Notes under the pieces: generated by a model | What the model was told of the DNA's origin: nothing | Seen by the model: only the letters and a program-made list of their open reading frames with translations | Database searches by the model: none | Shown: piece after piece, positions 36,269 to 45,298 of the stretch | Position numbering within the stretch: position 1 is the first letter of the stretch | How the letters are laid out: the number at the start of each line of letters is the position of its first letter | Made by a program: the position numbers and the translations under genes | Assembly (NCBI RefSeq): GCF_016482785.1 | Contig: NZ_JAEMXM010000006.1 | Location: 62,001-126,000, forward strand | DNA: 64,000 bases | Direction: 5' to 3' | From: Paenibacillus alkalitolerans | GTDB lineage: Bacteria > Bacillota > Bacilli > Paenibacillales > YIM-B00363

Positions 36269-36297
36269 TGTCTCCGCGCACACCTCCTATCGGAACA

Positions 36298-37788
36298 TTA
36301 ACTGAAAGCCAATTCCATAATTTTCTCCTGGCTTGCCTCGGCGCGGATCAGCTCGCCCTTCTTCGCGCCTTCGTGCATAACGACGATCCGGTCGCTCATT
36401 CCCAATATTTCCGGCAGCTCGGAGGAAATCATAATGATTGCTTTGCCGGTTTGGGCCAATCTGGACATCAGCTTGTGAATTTCCGATTTCGCCCCTACAT
36501 CGATGCCGCGTGTCGGTTCGTCCAAGATCAGAATATCCGGATTGTTGAGCAGCCATTTCGCCAGCAGCACCTTCTGCTGATTGCCGCCGCTAAGGTTGAC
36601 GATCTTCTGGCTCAGATTCGGCGTCTTGATGCTCAGCCGTTCGACGAAAGCGCTGCACATATCGTTGACCAGCTTGCTCTTCAAGAAACCGAACTTGTTC
36701 AAGTAATTGTCGATGCTCGACATGATCATGTTGTCTCTCACGGATAACGGCAGAAAGGCGCCCGTAATCTTGCGGTCCTCCGTCAGCAGTCCGATCTTTT
36801 GCTTAATGGCGTCCCGCGTCGTCTTGATATTCACTTTCTTGCCCTTAACGTATATCTCGCCCGAATCGGGCGGGTAAATGCCGAATATGCTCTCGATGAC
36901 TTCCGTCCGTCCGGCCCCCATCAACCCCGCGATCCCGAGTATTTCCCCACTTCGCACCTCGAAGCTGATATCGCGGAACTTTCCGTTGCGGGTCAATTGT
37001 TTCACGGACAGCAGCACTTCGCCGATTTCGACTTCATCCTTGTGAAATACTTGCTTGATTTCCCGCCCGACCATCATCTGAATCAAACTCTCTTGGTTCA
37101 GTTCCGCTGCCGGCCTGGTAGCGATAAACCGGCCGTCCCGGAATACGGTAATATCGTCGCAAATACGGAATATTTCATCCATCTTGTGGGAAATGTAGAT
37201 GATCGTTACTCCCTTTTCCTTCAAAGACGCGATAATGCGGAACAGCTGCTCGACCTCCTTATCCGTAATGGCCGAGGTCGGCTCATCCATGATAATCAGA
37301 TCGGCGTTGTGGGAAATGGCGGCGGCGATTTCGACCATCTGCATATTCGCTATGCTTAGTTCGAACATTTTGGCGGTAGGATCGATGTCGATTTGCAACG
37401 AATCGAACAGCTTCCTTGTCTCGTCGATCATCTTTTTCTTGTTTACCCAACCGTAGCCCAAGGTCATTTCCCGTCCCAGAAAAATGTTTTCAGCAACTGT
37501 CATGTAAGGAACGGGAGTCAATTCCTGATGGATCATCGAGATCCCGCGGCTCAGCGCGTCCCTTGACCCGGACAGCTTCAGCTCCTCGCCCTTGAATTTG
37601 ACCGTTCCCTTGTCGGGGGTGTAAATACCGAAAATAATTTTCATCAAGGTCGATTTGCCGGCTCCGTTCTCGCCCATCAGCGCATGTACGGTCCCTTTGC
37701 GGACCTTCAGCCGGATATTGTCCAACGCTTTGACGCCGGGAAACTCCTTCGTTATATCCGTCAATTCCAAAATGTACTCCGAGCTCAT
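36298..37788 (-). CDS. Sugar ABC importer ATPase (RbsA/MglA type)
   Basis: A 496-residue fused double ABC ATPase for a carbohydrate importer. The first module has Walker [14 protein letters not shown] (about residue 40) and [11 protein letters not shown]; the second has [14 protein letters not shown] as the degenerate P-loop usual for this family, [15 protein letters not shown] and [13 protein letters not shown]. It powers uptake with the permease and lipoprotein encoded just upstream; location next to iol genes predicts an inositol-like substrate. ATG at 37788 follows GGAGG. Confidence 0.93.
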   Translation of the reverse strand: MSSEYILELTDITKEFPGVKALDNIRLKVRKGTVHALMGENGAGKSTLMKIIFGIYTPDKGTVKFKGEELKLSGSRDALSRGISMIHQELTPVPYMTVAENIFLGREMTLGYGWVNKKKMIDETRKLFDSLQIDIDPTAKMFELSIANMQMVEIAAAISHNADLIIMDEPTSAITDKEVEQLFRIIASLKEKGVTIIYISHKMDEIFRICDDITVFRDGRFIATRPAAELNQESLIQMMVGREIKQVFHKDEVEIGEVLLSVKQLTRNGKFRDISFEVRSGEILGIAGLMGAGRTEVIESIFGIYPPDSGEIYVKGKKVNIKTTRDAIKQKIGLLTEDRKITGAFLPLSVRDNMIMSSIDNYLNKFGFLKSKLVNDMCSAFVERLSIKTPNLSQKIVNLSGGNQQKVLLAKWLLNNPDILILDEPTRGIDVGAKSEIHKLMSRLAQTGKAIIMISSELPEILGMSDRIVVMHEGAKKGELIRAEASQEKIMELAFS

Positions 37789-37816
37789 CAATGCTCACCT
37801 CCGATCGTTAAGAACT

Positions 37817-38806
37817 TTATTTCCTCTTGTTCTTTCTCGAATCGATAAATACGGCGACTACAATAATCGCGCCCTTCAATATTTGCTGCAAATAAGACGA
37901 CACACCCAACAAATCCAACCCATTATTCATCACGCCGATAATCAACGCTCCGATGACCGTTCCGCCGATCGTCCCGACGCCGCCTGCCAAGCTCGTTCCG
38001 CCGATTACGGCGGCGGCGATCGCATCCAGCTCGTACATCGTGCCGGCCGTCGGCTGCCCGGACGCGATGCGGGAAGTCAGTATGATGCCTGCGACAGACG
38101 TCAGCAGCCCCGCAAACCCGTAAAGCATGATTTTGTACTTTTCGACGTTGATACCGGCAATAATGGCGGCTTGCTCGTTACCGCCGATCGCATAAATATA
38201 TGTTCCGAATTTCGTCTTATTCAAGAGCAGATAAGAGATAAACGCTACAAAAAAGAATATCAAGATCGGAACCGGAATTCCGGCTATGCTTCCTTGACCG
38301 ATAAACTTGAACGGGTCGGACAAGTTGCCGATCGGTCTGCCTCCGGTATACATCAGCGCGGCGCCTCTTGCGGCCGTCATCATGCCGAGCGTTACGATGA
38401 ACGGAGCGATTTTGCCTTTCGCTATGATCGTTCCGTTAATGACGCCGGTCAGCATCCCTACGCCCAGTCCGGCCAATATCGTTATGAGCAGCGGATACTC
38501 GCCCGGATGGGCCAACGTCGCAACGACAACCGACGTAAGCGCGATCACAGAACCGGAAGACAAATCGATTCCCGTCGTGATGATGATGAAAGTTACGCCG
38601 ATCGCCACAATCCCGACCACGGACATCTGCCTGACAATGTTGAGCAAGTTATCTGACGTTAAGAAGGTCGGAGACAACAAGGACATGAGGATCATTAAAC
38701 CGATGAGGATAAACAGCATTCCGAATCGGCTCAATAAGGCCGTAGGCTTGAACCGGCCGCCCTTGGCCTTCGGCTTCTTTTCCGTTAGTACAACTGGTTC
38801 GCTCAC
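37817..38806 (-). CDS. Sugar ABC importer permease (RbsC type)
   Basis: A 329-residue membrane protein with eight or more hydrophobic segments, belonging to the RbsC/AraH branch. GIDLSSGSVIALTSVVVATL and GGTSLAGGVGTIGGTVIGAL are the family landmarks; the latter forms the cytoplasmic coupling region. A GTG start at 38806 follows AAGGAG by eight bases. Paired with the ATPase 29 bases downstream and the binding protein 39 bases upstream. Confidence 0.92.
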   Translation of the reverse strand: MSEPVVLTEKKPKAKGGRFKPTALLSRFGMLFILIGLMILMSLLSPTFLTSDNLLNIVRQMSVVGIVAIGVTFIIITTGIDLSSGSVIALTSVVVATLAHPGEYPLLITILAGLGVGMLTGVINGTIIAKGKIAPFIVTLGMMTAARGAALMYTGGRPIGNLSDPFKFIGQGSIAGIPVPILIFFFVAFISYLLLNKTKFGTYIYAIGGNEQAAIIAGINVEKYKIMLYGFAGLLTSVAGIILTSRIASGQPTAGTMYELDAIAAAVIGGTSLAGGVGTIGGTVIGALIIGVMNNGLDLLGVSSYLQQILKGAIIVVAVFIDSRKNKRK

Positions 38807-38845
38807 TCTACCATCTCCTTGAAATGGGCTTCGAAAGAGTTTTTC

Positions 38846-39838
38846 TTATTGCCACTTCTTGATGTATTCCTCTACGTTGTCCTTTGTCACCAGCTCATAA
38901 GGAACGAACACGTTTTTCTCCACAGTTTCCCCTCTGGCCGCTTTGATCGCAGTTTCCAAGCCGGCGCGTCCTTGACCGTCGGCATTCTGGAATACGGTAA
39001 CCTGAAGCTTGCCGGACTTGACGTATTCCAACGCGTCGGGAGTCGCGTCAACGCCTGCAAAGACAATGTCCTTCTCCTTGCCTGCCGCCTCTGCCGCCAT
39101 AATGGCTCCGATCGCCATTTCGTCGTTGTTGGACACAACCGCGTCGATCTTCTTGCCTGAGTTCAACCAGTTCTCCATTAACGCCATACCCTTCGCGCGA
39201 TCCCAGGATGCCGTGCCTTCGAGGACAATTTTCATATCCGGATGTTTTTCAATGATTTGCTTGTTTCCTTCGGTTCTCTTGATTTCCGCTTCGTGGCCCG
39301 ATTGCCCGCGCATAATGGCGATGCTTCCTTTCCCGCCCAACAGCTTCGCCACTTCCTCCATCTGCATGACGCCTGCTGTGATCGATTCCGAGCCCGCGTA
39401 TGCGGTCGCTTTCTCCACTCCGTCAAAATAACGGTTCACGACGACGATCGGAATGTTCGCCTGGTTGGCTTTATCCACGATATCCACCGCGGACACCGTG
39501 TCCACTGGAACGATAACGATCGCGTTCACCTTTTGCGAAATAAAGGTTTCGATTTGCGACAATTGCTTGCTTGCGTCGTTTTGCGCATCCACATAGTTAA
39601 CCTGAACGTCCGACTGCGTCGCTTCATATTTCTTCATGCCTTCCTGCAGATAGCTCAACCACTTGTCGCTAAAATCCGGAAGCGCCGCGCCGACCACAAG
39701 CTTCTTGCCGCCGTCACCGGAATTGGAACCGCTTGCAGAAGTGCCGCCGGAAGTCGTCGCTGTGCTTGCGCAGCCTGTGAAGATGAGTGCAAGACATAAC
39801 AAACTCAATAACAGTACCGAAACTTTTGGCTTTTTCAT
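38846..39838 (-). CDS. Sugar ABC importer substrate-binding lipoprotein (inositol type)
   Basis: A 330-residue periplasmic-binding-protein type I. The lipobox LIFTGC (Cys near 23) anchors it to the outside of the cell membrane, followed by a Ser/Gly-rich linker. The binding core has KLVVGAALPDFSDKW and VNAIVIVPVDTVSAVDIVDKA, then GAIMAAEAAGKEKDIVFAGVD, typical of ribose/inositol binders (RbsB, IbpA, MocB). The strong regulation shared with iolD supports an inositol or methyl-inositol ligand; the ligand itself is inferred from context only. Confidence 0.9.
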   Translation of the reverse strand: MKKPKVSVLLLSLLCLALIFTGCASTATTSGGTSASGSNSGDGGKKLVVGAALPDFSDKWLSYLQEGMKKYEATQSDVQVNYVDAQNDASKQLSQIETFISQKVNAIVIVPVDTVSAVDIVDKANQANIPIVVVNRYFDGVEKATAYAGSESITAGVMQMEEVAKLLGGKGSIAIMRGQSGHEAEIKRTEGNKQIIEKHPDMKIVLEGTASWDRAKGMALMENWLNSGKKIDAVVSNNDEMAIGAIMAAEAAGKEKDIVFAGVDATPDALEYVKSGKLQVTVFQNADGQGRAGLETAIKAARGETVEKNVFVPYELVTKDNVEEYIKKWQ

Positions 39839-39973
39839 GGAATTGCTTCCCCCTCAAGAAAATTTAGATTTATGCAAAATATGATGCCGACAAATTAACC
39901 TTCTGCTTTGCAGGGACAATTTGACGCTCGCCGCCTTTCTCACCTCCGTTGGAAGTCATCCGGCATCCTCGAT

Positions 39974-39988
39974 ATGTAACCGCTTGCA
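39974..39988. promoter_or_regulatory. Candidate cre (CcpA) site
   Basis: ATGTAACCGCTTGCA fits the consensus WTGNAANCGNWNNCW at every fixed position. It lies in the leader of the transporter operon, about 210 bases inside the transcript, where CcpA could act as a roadblock. Confidence 0.5.
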
Positions 39989-40181
39989 ATTATGTTGGAA
40001 GTGAAGTCGCTTCACTGCGAAGCGATTTGAAAGTACGCCTGCCTTGAGGATTATCGGTGTAGGGAAATCGATATACCCGCATGACTTCAGATTCACTGCT
40101 GCGTAACCCTTAATACACTGGGTTTTCCATATGGCATTAATGACTCCCATAAGAAAACAGGACGATTTCAGCAGCATTTTT

Positions 40182-40233
40182 GATTAAGCGCTTCACCTAA
40201 ACCGATAATACAAGAATCGGTTCTATAAATCAA
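40182..40233 (-). promoter_or_regulatory. Promoter and LacI operator of the transporter operon
   Basis: On the minus strand -35 TTGATT (40228-40233), a 17-base spacer and -10 TATTAT (40205-40210) form a good sigma-A promoter. The operator GATTAAGCGCTTCACC (40182-40197, plus-strand reading) begins right at the predicted start site, as at iolD. Confidence 0.82.
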
Positions 40234-40276
40234 CAACTTTTTTAAATAATCAAATAATTTCATTTGCCGACCGCGG

Positions 40277-41116
40277 TTATGAAAATTGTTTCCGGTAGCG
40301 GTCCCGGAACCGCCGGGCCATCGCGAGACAGATTTCCCACAGATCTACTACAGGTTGTCTTGTGAACGGATGGGTATGCATATAACCGGGCGGACCGAAT
40401 TCCGGCGTGCATGTCACGAAGGGACGGCCGGCAGCTTGGTGGATGCCGCAAATCTCATCCCACCACTGTTCATGTCTCAGCAGCGCATACTCGTATTCCG
40501 GAGCGCGAAAATCGGGCACCTGCGGTCCTTGCTCATACCCTACCCGCGCATGAATATGAATGGAGTGCCGCATAGCAAGCGACAAATTGTCCTCTTGATC
40601 GTGCAGCATCGATTCGCACACATTGCACCAATGGCTGAAATCGGCTGTGATATGCAGCTCCGGCAAATCGCGAAGCAACCGGGCCGTTGCCCATGGAGTG
40701 CAGGTGGCCCTGCCCCGATGCGTTTCGTGCGCAAGGGGGATTCCCGCCTGCCTCTCAAGACGGACGGCATGACTGAAGAAGTTCAATTGCTCCTCATATG
40801 GCATAGAGTCTTTGGCGCTGTGCGAGTTGATCATCAACGGACGGAAGGACGCCGCTCTTTCCAGTTGAGTTTCAAGCGAAGCGATATGAGCCTCGGCGGA
40901 ATCCGGGTAAGGCTTCTCATTGTCCTCTTTGCCGGTGTATATATGCAATATAAGCTCCAGACCGTATTGATCCAGCAGCTCTCTGAAGCGATGTTCTTCT
41001 TCCTTGGCCGGCATCGGCGTCTCCACTCCGTCATACCCGGCCTCCGCAATCCGTTTCAGTTTCGTATCCCAATCTCCCTCCATCCCCCAAGCAGCTTTGA
41101 AAATTTTTATTTCCAT
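40277..41116 (-). CDS. Sugar phosphate isomerase/epimerase-like TIM barrel
   Basis: A 279-residue xylose-isomerase-like barrel of the IolE/IolI/MocC superfamily. Motifs are IAEAGYDGVETPMPAKEEEH, LILHIYTG, PLMINSHSAKDSM, PLAHETHRGRATCTPWATAR, LHITADFSHWCNV and HIHARVGYEQGPQVPDF; the Glu, Asp, His and Glu at the strand ends should hold a metal. ATG at 41116 follows GAGGGGGAT. It lies 40 bases after the AraC gene and before the transporter promoter. The reaction is unknown; an inosose isomerase/dehydratase role comparable to MocC is plausible. Confidence 0.8.
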   Translation of the reverse strand: MEIKIFKAAWGMEGDWDTKLKRIAEAGYDGVETPMPAKEEEHRFRELLDQYGLELILHIYTGKEDNEKPYPDSAEAHIASLETQLERAASFRPLMINSHSAKDSMPYEEQLNFFSHAVRLERQAGIPLAHETHRGRATCTPWATARLLRDLPELHITADFSHWCNVCESMLHDQEDNLSLAMRHSIHIHARVGYEQGPQVPDFRAPEYEYALLRHEQWWDEICGIHQAAGRPFVTCTPEFGPPGYMHTHPFTRQPVVDLWEICLAMARRFRDRYRKQFS

Positions 41117-41156
41117 GCTGCATATCCCCCTCACCAGGCAAGTGCCCGCCGACGTC

Positions 41157-41969
41157 CTAACTGTTTCTGCGAATCTCCGTCGGCGTTCTCCCCGAGAAAT
41201 TTTTAATTAATCTGGATAGATGATAGACGCTTTTAAACCCGGTCCGTTCCGCGATTTCTCCCAGCGAAAGCCCCGTACTTCTCAACAGCTCTTGGGCGTG
41301 ATCCATCCTGACTTTCCACAAATAGCGCATAGGGGTAACGCCCTCTGCCTGCCGAAACAAACGTATCAGATACTCTGGCGAAACGTTGGATAAAGCGGCT
41401 AACCGATCTAAATGCAAAGGTTGATCGTAGTTTTTATGAATTTCGTCCTTGGTCCTGACGATGGACGGATGCTTCCCCTTCTCCAGATAGCCGTGCCGAC
41501 TTTCCGATTGGTACAGCATGATAGCCGCGACCCCAAGCGTGCATCTCACGTCCTCCTGTATATTTTGGATGGAGCTGTGCGTTAACGATTGCAGCGAATC
41601 CGTGAGCCGGTTCATCGTGTCCGACAAAGGTATAAACCTCGGCAGCCGCTCCAGCATCGCCCGTTGTTCGGGAACGTTATCGTTCAATTGGATATGAACC
41701 CAGTGATGCCAAGTTTCGGATTTCTCGGAAAAGTAAAAGTCCTCGCGATGTCCGGGGTGCAGCAGCGCCACGTGGCCTGCCGGAACGAAATGCACCTCGT
41801 CGTCCACATGAATATGCACATGACCGGTATGAACAAGGACCAATTGCAAATTCTGCTGAATGCGCGGACCCCATCGCCCGCCGGGAGGATATACCGTCGA
41901 ACCGGCCGTTGCATCATCCACCATAGCCAGAAGATGGCTTTTGTCAATTCCGCGTTTGCTTCCCTGCAT
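41157..41969 (-). CDS. AraC-family transcriptional regulator
   Basis: A 270-residue regulator with an N-terminal cupin (LVLVHTGHVHIHVDDEVHFV, GHVALLHPGHREDFYF) and C-terminal double HTH (LHLDRLAALSNVSPEYLIRL and LSLGEIAERTGFKSVYHLSR). It lies between the Rieske gene and the TIM-barrel gene, 48 bases from the former and 40 from the latter, all on one strand, so it probably activates this sub-cluster in response to a sugar or cyclitol. Confidence 0.9.
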   Translation of the reverse strand: MQGSKRGIDKSHLLAMVDDATAGSTVYPPGGRWGPRIQQNLQLVLVHTGHVHIHVDDEVHFVPAGHVALLHPGHREDFYFSEKSETWHHWVHIQLNDNVPEQRAMLERLPRFIPLSDTMNRLTDSLQSLTHSSIQNIQEDVRCTLGVAAIMLYQSESRHGYLEKGKHPSIVRTKDEIHKNYDQPLHLDRLAALSNVSPEYLIRLFRQAEGVTPMRYLWKVRMDHAQELLRSTGLSLGEIAERTGFKSVYHLSRLIKNFSGRTPTEIRRNS

Positions 41970-42017
41970 GCTGCCACCTCCGGTCTCGCAGGATAGTCAT
42001 CGTTCAAAGCAAGGACT

Positions 42018-42338
42018 TTATCCGACGTTGATATATACTTTGCCCGCTTCGATTTTAACGGGATATGTCTTCAGGCTCACGCACACCGGCGCCCGCTTGG
42101 CTTCCCCTGTCGTAATGTCGAACCGGCCGTTATGCTTCGGGCATTCGATCAGATTGCCCATCACCAGTCCGTCGGCCAAATGAACCTTCTCATGGGTGCA
42201 AAAACCGTCCGTTGCATAATACTCATTCTTCTCGGTGCGATAAATTGCAAATGTTCGACCGCCGTAATCGAAGCGGATTACGTCTTCTTCGTCAATTTCG
42301 CCGGCTGCGCACGTTTCAATCCAACCTTCCAATGCCAT
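42018..42338 (-). CDS. Rieske-type [2Fe-2S] ferredoxin, MocE-like
   Basis: A 106-residue Rieske ferredoxin. The cluster is held by CTHEKVHL (Cys-x-His, about residues 47-49) and CPKHNGRFD (Cys-x-x-His, about 66-69). It would pass electrons to an oxygenase in the cytosol. The neighbouring upstream gene encodes a membrane di-iron desaturase-like protein; the same pair (MocE, MocD) is described in rhizobial rhizopine catabolism, where it is linked to removal of an O-methyl group. ATG at 42338 follows GGGGGGTGAG. No ferredoxin reductase gene is nearby. Confidence 0.88.
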   Translation of the reverse strand: MALEGWIETCAAGEIDEEDVIRFDYGGRTFAIYRTEKNEYYATDGFCTHEKVHLADGLVMGNLIECPKHNGRFDITTGEAKRAPVCVSLKTYPVKIEAGKVYINVG

Positions 42339-42380
42339 GGTTCTCACCCCCCACAGTAAGAGTTTTGTACCAAGTTATTT

Positions 42381-42416
42381 GGGTAATCGATTAATCTAAT
42401 TGCAAAAATAATACCA
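42381..42416 (-). promoter_or_regulatory. Promoter and LacI-type operator of the Rieske gene (TCGA core)
   Basis: The palindrome GGGTAATCGATTAATC (42381-42396) follows an extended -10 TGGTATTAT (minus strand, 42408-42416) by a dozen bases. The layout copies the iolD and transporter promoters; the core copies the iolI operator. Confidence 0.7.
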
Positions 42417-42425
42417 CAAAAAAAG

Positions 42426-43529
42426 TTAAGCGGTTACATTTATGCCGTCAACGCTGCGTTCCGGGGCGGCCGGGCCAACCCGGTACGGCCTCGCGGTGCT
42501 TGGCAGCGGGCGAACAATCGCATAGGACGGGTCGTCCTTCTGCTTCCGCAGAGCGCCGTACACTTCCTTCAGAGCCGACCAAAGACTCGGATTCGCCGCG
42601 GGGCAATCGGACTTCACCTCTTCGTGCAGCTGCGGCAGCGCGTGATACGGCACCATTGGGAACATATGATGTTCTACGTGGTAGTTCATATTCCAATACA
42701 GAAATCTAAGAACCGGATTCATGTAAATCGTGCGCGAATTCAAACGGTGATCCAGAACGTCCTCTTTCAGCCCCAAATGCTGCGTCATGCCGAAAAGCAA
42801 AACCACAATGAAGCCGTAGAAAGCAGGAAGAATGATAAACATTGCCGGCAAAATGCTTCCCGTATAAACGCAAGCGGCGATGACCGAAACGAAGATCAAT
42901 AAATAAATTCGCGCTTCGCGAAATGTCTTGGCATGCTCGGACTCCGGAATATATTCCTTCTCCTCGGCATCCAGCTTTCCGGCGCAATGAAGGGCGAAAC
43001 GTACGATTTCGCGCGGTCCCCCGTACAGATGAAACAGCTCCATGAGGATAATACGCCAAATCGGAGGGCGCTCGGCTACAATCTCGGGGTCCCGTCCGAC
43101 GATAATCGTATCCGTATGGTGACGGGTATGGCTCCACCGCCATGGGGTCGCCGATCTCAACACCATGAAAGATGAAATTTGATAAATGACCTCATTCATC
43201 CACTGTGTCTTGAAAGCGGTCCCATGACCGCACTCATGCCAGCGCGAATCGGCAGGTGTTGCATATAAAATGCCGTACAGCGCAAAAGCCGGAATCGCCC
43301 ACCATGTTCCCCAACTGTAATACGCGAGAATGCCTGCCGCAATAAGGGATCCGAACCAGATGAATGTATCCCGTATCGCGGGACCGTCTTTGCGCTTCAT
43401 CAATTGCTTCAAGCGCTGCCTGGGAATCGGGCACGTATACCATTCTGCGGCGACCAGCCCTTTCTCCTGCGCCAGCTTGCCTTCCGGTCCCGTAAGACTG
43501 TAATCTCTTCTTCTATTGCTCTCCGCCAA
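42426..43529 (-). CDS. Fatty-acid-desaturase-like di-iron oxygenase, MocD-like
   Basis: A 367-residue integral membrane protein with the three histidine boxes of the desaturase/hydroxylase family: HECGHG (about residue 99), HTRHH (about 135) and HVEHH (about 304), with hydrophobic pairs between (AGILAYYSWGTWWAIPAFAL; LLIFVSVIAACVYTGSILPA). A TTG start at 43529 is chosen because AGGAGG lies nine bases upstream; the longer frame has no site. The adjacent Rieske ferredoxin would be its electron donor. The pair resembles MocD/MocE, so hydroxylation and loss of a methyl ether on a methyl-inositol is the favoured role; a lipid desaturase is the alternative. Confidence 0.82.
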   Translation of the reverse strand: MAESNRRRDYSLTGPEGKLAQEKGLVAAEWYTCPIPRQRLKQLMKRKDGPAIRDTFIWFGSLIAAGILAYYSWGTWWAIPAFALYGILYATPADSRWHECGHGTAFKTQWMNEVIYQISSFMVLRSATPWRWSHTRHHTDTIIVGRDPEIVAERPPIWRIILMELFHLYGGPREIVRFALHCAGKLDAEEKEYIPESEHAKTFREARIYLLIFVSVIAACVYTGSILPAMFIILPAFYGFIVVLLFGMTQHLGLKEDVLDHRLNSRTIYMNPVLRFLYWNMNYHVEHHMFPMVPYHALPQLHEEVKSDCPAANPSLWSALKEVYGALRKQKDDPSYAIVRPLPSTARPYRVGPAAPERSVDGINVTA

Positions 43530-43793
43530 TTTGCATCCCCTCCTTTTTGCATTGGAGAATACCCTTCTCGGCCGATTTGGGTTCACATTTATATCGTACC
43601 GATTTCCTTCTATATCGGCAATGACGGAGATTGAATGGTTTTTTGTCTGAAATTGATATTTCCGTTATCTTGTTTCCCGATTCGGATAAAATCTTATAAC
43701 GCCTTAATCCTGCACATGGCACGTCAAAAAAACGCAAAATCGATCAGGTGAAGTCACGTTTTTTTCTTTATAATTAGTGCCAGGGGGTTGAGA

Positions 43794-44928
43794 TGAAACA
43801 TACCGAGCTCATTCATCAATCAATCTATTATATTGAGCACAATCTGTTCGAAGAGATCCGTTTAACGGATCTTGCAAGCAAGGCTCATCTTTCCATGTAT
43901 CACTTCCACCGCATTTTCTTGGCAAATGTGGAGTGAATGCAATGGAATATATACGAAAGCGCAAACTTACAAAAGCAAGTTACGATATCCTAACTTCACA
44001 CAACGCAAAAATATTGGATATCGCACTGAAGTATGGCTTTTCTTCGGAAGAAGCGTTCATACGCGCATTCAAAAAACAATTCGGTGTTACTCCCGGGTCG
44101 TACCGTACAAATCGGCAAGTGATTGCACTTCAAGAAAGAGCGAATTTGATGAAACCGCCAACCAGACAGCTTTTCACCCGAATACATAGTAATTTCCTCC
44201 CTGTTAGTGATATTAACGCCTCTGTCGAGTGGTATACCGGTCAATTAGGAATGAAGCTGATCAAACACTGGATACAAGGCGCCGACCTTATGTATAATAG
44301 CGGCAAAACAATGTTGACGTTAATTGAGAGCGATACATTCCGCCCCCTCCATTTCATTGAATTCCTCTGTTCCAATCCGGAAAGAACAAGGAATGAAATG
44401 ATACGAAAAGGACTGCCGGTGACTGAGCTAATTAACATTGGGACCACGCAAACTTTTGATTTTTTTGACACGGATGGACATAGGTTCAGTGTTTGGAACA
44501 AAAGCGGGGAATCCAGTTCAAATCCATGCAGTGACCGGTTGCTCACTCGGATTGACCGTAACTTATTGCCCGTGACCGATTTGCGGAGATCGATTTCTTG
44601 GTATGCGGACATTTTGGAATTCGAATTGCTTCACGATTGGGAGTCCGGCGCCGATCTTCGCCCGCCCGATGGAGAAACACTGCTTACTCTAATTGAGCAG
44701 CCGGACATGAAGCCATTGTATTTCAACGGTAGACCGAATCTCATCACCTGTTTCAACTTGCTGGTTCGGGATTTGGACTACTCCTATCAATTACTGCAAC
44801 GAAAAGAAGTCGAAGTCACTCCTATTATTGACGAAGGGGTAATTCGAACTTTCCATTTTCTCGATCCGTACGGTCATCCTATTGGAGTATGTTACGAAAA
44901 AGAAAACTCGATCTACTATAATACTTGA
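43794..44928 (+). pseudogene. AraC-VOC-VOC regulator gene, frameshifted
   Basis: The gene begins at 43794 (MKHTELIHQSIYYIEHNLFE, first AraC HTH LTDLASKAHLSMYHFHRIFL) and meets TGA at 43935 after ANVE. Restoring one G there (GTGGGAGTG) gives ANVGVNAMEYIRKRKLTKAS and joins it to the frame running to 44928 with the second HTH (ILDIALKYGFSSEEAFIRAF) and two VOC/glyoxalase-fold domains (LPVSDINASVEWYTGQLGMK; LPVTDLRRSISWYADILEFE). One missing base is the only lesion, so recent decay or a sequencing error are both possible. If intact it would be a roughly 378-residue one-component regulator with a C-terminal VOC sensor pair. Confidence 0.8.
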
Positions 44929-44941
44929 AGGAGCAGCGATA

Positions 44942-45298
44942 ATGCCGACTGTTATTAATGGAAAATTTAGTATTCAATTATATGTGCGAGACCTGGAAAA
45001 AGCAGCGGATTGGTATTGCAAACATCTTGGTTTTACAATGGGACCTCATGACTATAACGACTTTGTCGAGCTTCACCTGAACGGACGCCATGTGATGCAT
45101 CTGTTGAAAGATACGAATGCCTCTCCGCTGCGGAAGCCGAGCTTCCATTTGGACACCGATGATATCCATAATGCCTATTTATCTTTGAAAGAGAAGGGTG
45201 TAACCGTGTCGGAGCTCGTTGAAAGATCCGATCATTCCGGGTTTCAATTCACTGATGTTGAAGGTAATATGATCGGCATTTCTCATTTCCCAGGTTGA
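44942..45298 (+). CDS. VOC-family protein
   Basis: A 118-residue single VOC (vicinal oxygen chelate/glyoxalase-bleomycin-resistance fold) protein: FSIQLYVRDLEKAADWYCKH, LNGRHVMHLLKD and FQFTDVEGNMIGISHFPG at the metal-ligand strand. ATG at 44942 follows AAGGAG by ten bases. It starts 13 bases after the AraC-VOC-VOC gene and is likely in its operon. Could bind or modify the same ligand as the regulator. Confidence 0.8.
   Translation: MPTVINGKFSIQLYVRDLEKAADWYCKHLGFTMGPHDYNDFVELHLNGRHVMHLLKDTNASPLRKPSFHLDTDDIHNAYLSLKEKGVTVSELVERSDHSGFQFTDVEGNMIGISHFPG

Larger units (their letters stand above)
39839..40276 (-). promoter_or_regulatory. Long leader of the transporter operon
   Basis: From the predicted start site near 40198 to the start codon at 39838 the leader is about 360 bases, unusually long. 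It contains a dyad AGTGAAG TCG CTTCACT near 40000-40016, a cre-like site and otherwise no gene. I see no known riboswitch or terminator pair in it. Confidence 0.5.
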
